Assembly: GCA_900546715.1 (NCBI GenBank)
Contig: UREA01000011.1
Location: 1 to 43,326 of the forward strand
From: an uncultured Mycoplasmatota bacterium
Lineage (GTDB): Bacteria > Bacillota_I > Bacilli_A > RF39 > UBA660
Reading direction: 5' to 3'
Length of the DNA: 43,326 nucleotides
Shown: positions 43,323-43,326 of the stretch, one piece after another
How positions within the stretch are numbered: the first letter of the stretch is position 1
How the letters are laid out: each line of letters starts with the position of its first letter
The notes under the pieces: generated by a model
The model's database searches: none
Told to the model about the DNA's origin: nothing
Seen by the model: only the letters and a program-made list of their open reading frames with translations
Position numbers and translations under genes: made by a program

Positions 43323-43326
43323 TACT

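Noticed and set aside
1313..43326. Mycoplasma-type code (UGA = Trp)
   Set aside because: Several full-length genes end in TGA and tryptophans are encoded by TGG.

Overview
The window is almost entirely DNA of a very AT-rich Bacillota, probably an uncultured gut Bacilli relative (Erysipelotrichales- or RF39-like). Supporting signs are the AT-rich codon use, a T-box leader on serS, a SufS-SufU pair, XRE regulators, and a secreted fibronectin-type surface protein. The standard code is used, because UGA acts as stop and tryptophan is UGG, which argues against true Mycoplasmatales. The first ~1.31 kb is different: it has higher GC (26 of 60 bases in one sampled line against 11 of 60 further in) and carries a broken Bacteroidota-like metallophosphoesterase. 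It meets the rest at ~1300-1318, where two unrelated genes are each cut. That is most simply an assembly chimera.

Region by region. 1313-5450 is the end of an integrative conjugative element: a 5'-truncated VirD4/TraG coupling protein, an excisionase-like protein and a tyrosine integrase. It stops just upstream of an intact elongator tRNA-Met (5538-5614). The tRNA 3' half, its terminators and a promoter are duplicated 1085 bp downstream, so a CAAX-type membrane protease gene lies between two att-like repeats. 6838-12399 is an accessory block on the + strand: hydrolase, membrane zinc protease, lipoprotein, flavodoxin, XRE regulator, metallo-beta-lactamase-fold and GNAT proteins. 12405-20616, mostly on the - strand, holds miaB, an unknown gene, T-box-serS, a DUF2207 membrane protein and a fibronectin-III surface protein. 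20903-24597 has an XRE regulator, a DUF1292 protein, a zinc-peptidase-like protein and sufU-sufS. 24718-24846 is a stand-alone small RNA gene. 24901-35233 carries an AI-2E transporter, tex, a HipA-like kinase, tag, and a cell-envelope glycan cluster (GT2-GtrA, phosphodiester glycosidase, PIG-L deacetylase). 35322-42719 is a type I restriction-modification locus, hsdM-recombinase-hsdS-(SieB-like)-hsdR, in which hsdS is split by a 38-bp insertion.

The most interesting signal is a small regulon of non-coding RNA promoters. Three intergenic promoters (13911-13969 and 14137-14205 on -, 21364-21431 on +) share one design. Each has copies of TGTCGAA, which matches the Spo0A '0A box', in exact 10-bp phase. 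In each the last box ends 4 bp before a TTGCAA -35, and a -10 follows at 15-16 bp. In each the predicted transcript begins at the left arm of a long closing stem. Two of the RNAs (148 nt and ~45 nt) look like relatives of each other. The third (~125 nt) is unrelated in sequence and may be a raiA-type RNA. Two further structured elements, a three-way-junction palindrome at 20649-20799 and a TTGACA/TATAAT-driven ~95-nt RNA at 24752-24846, add to an unusually RNA-rich window.
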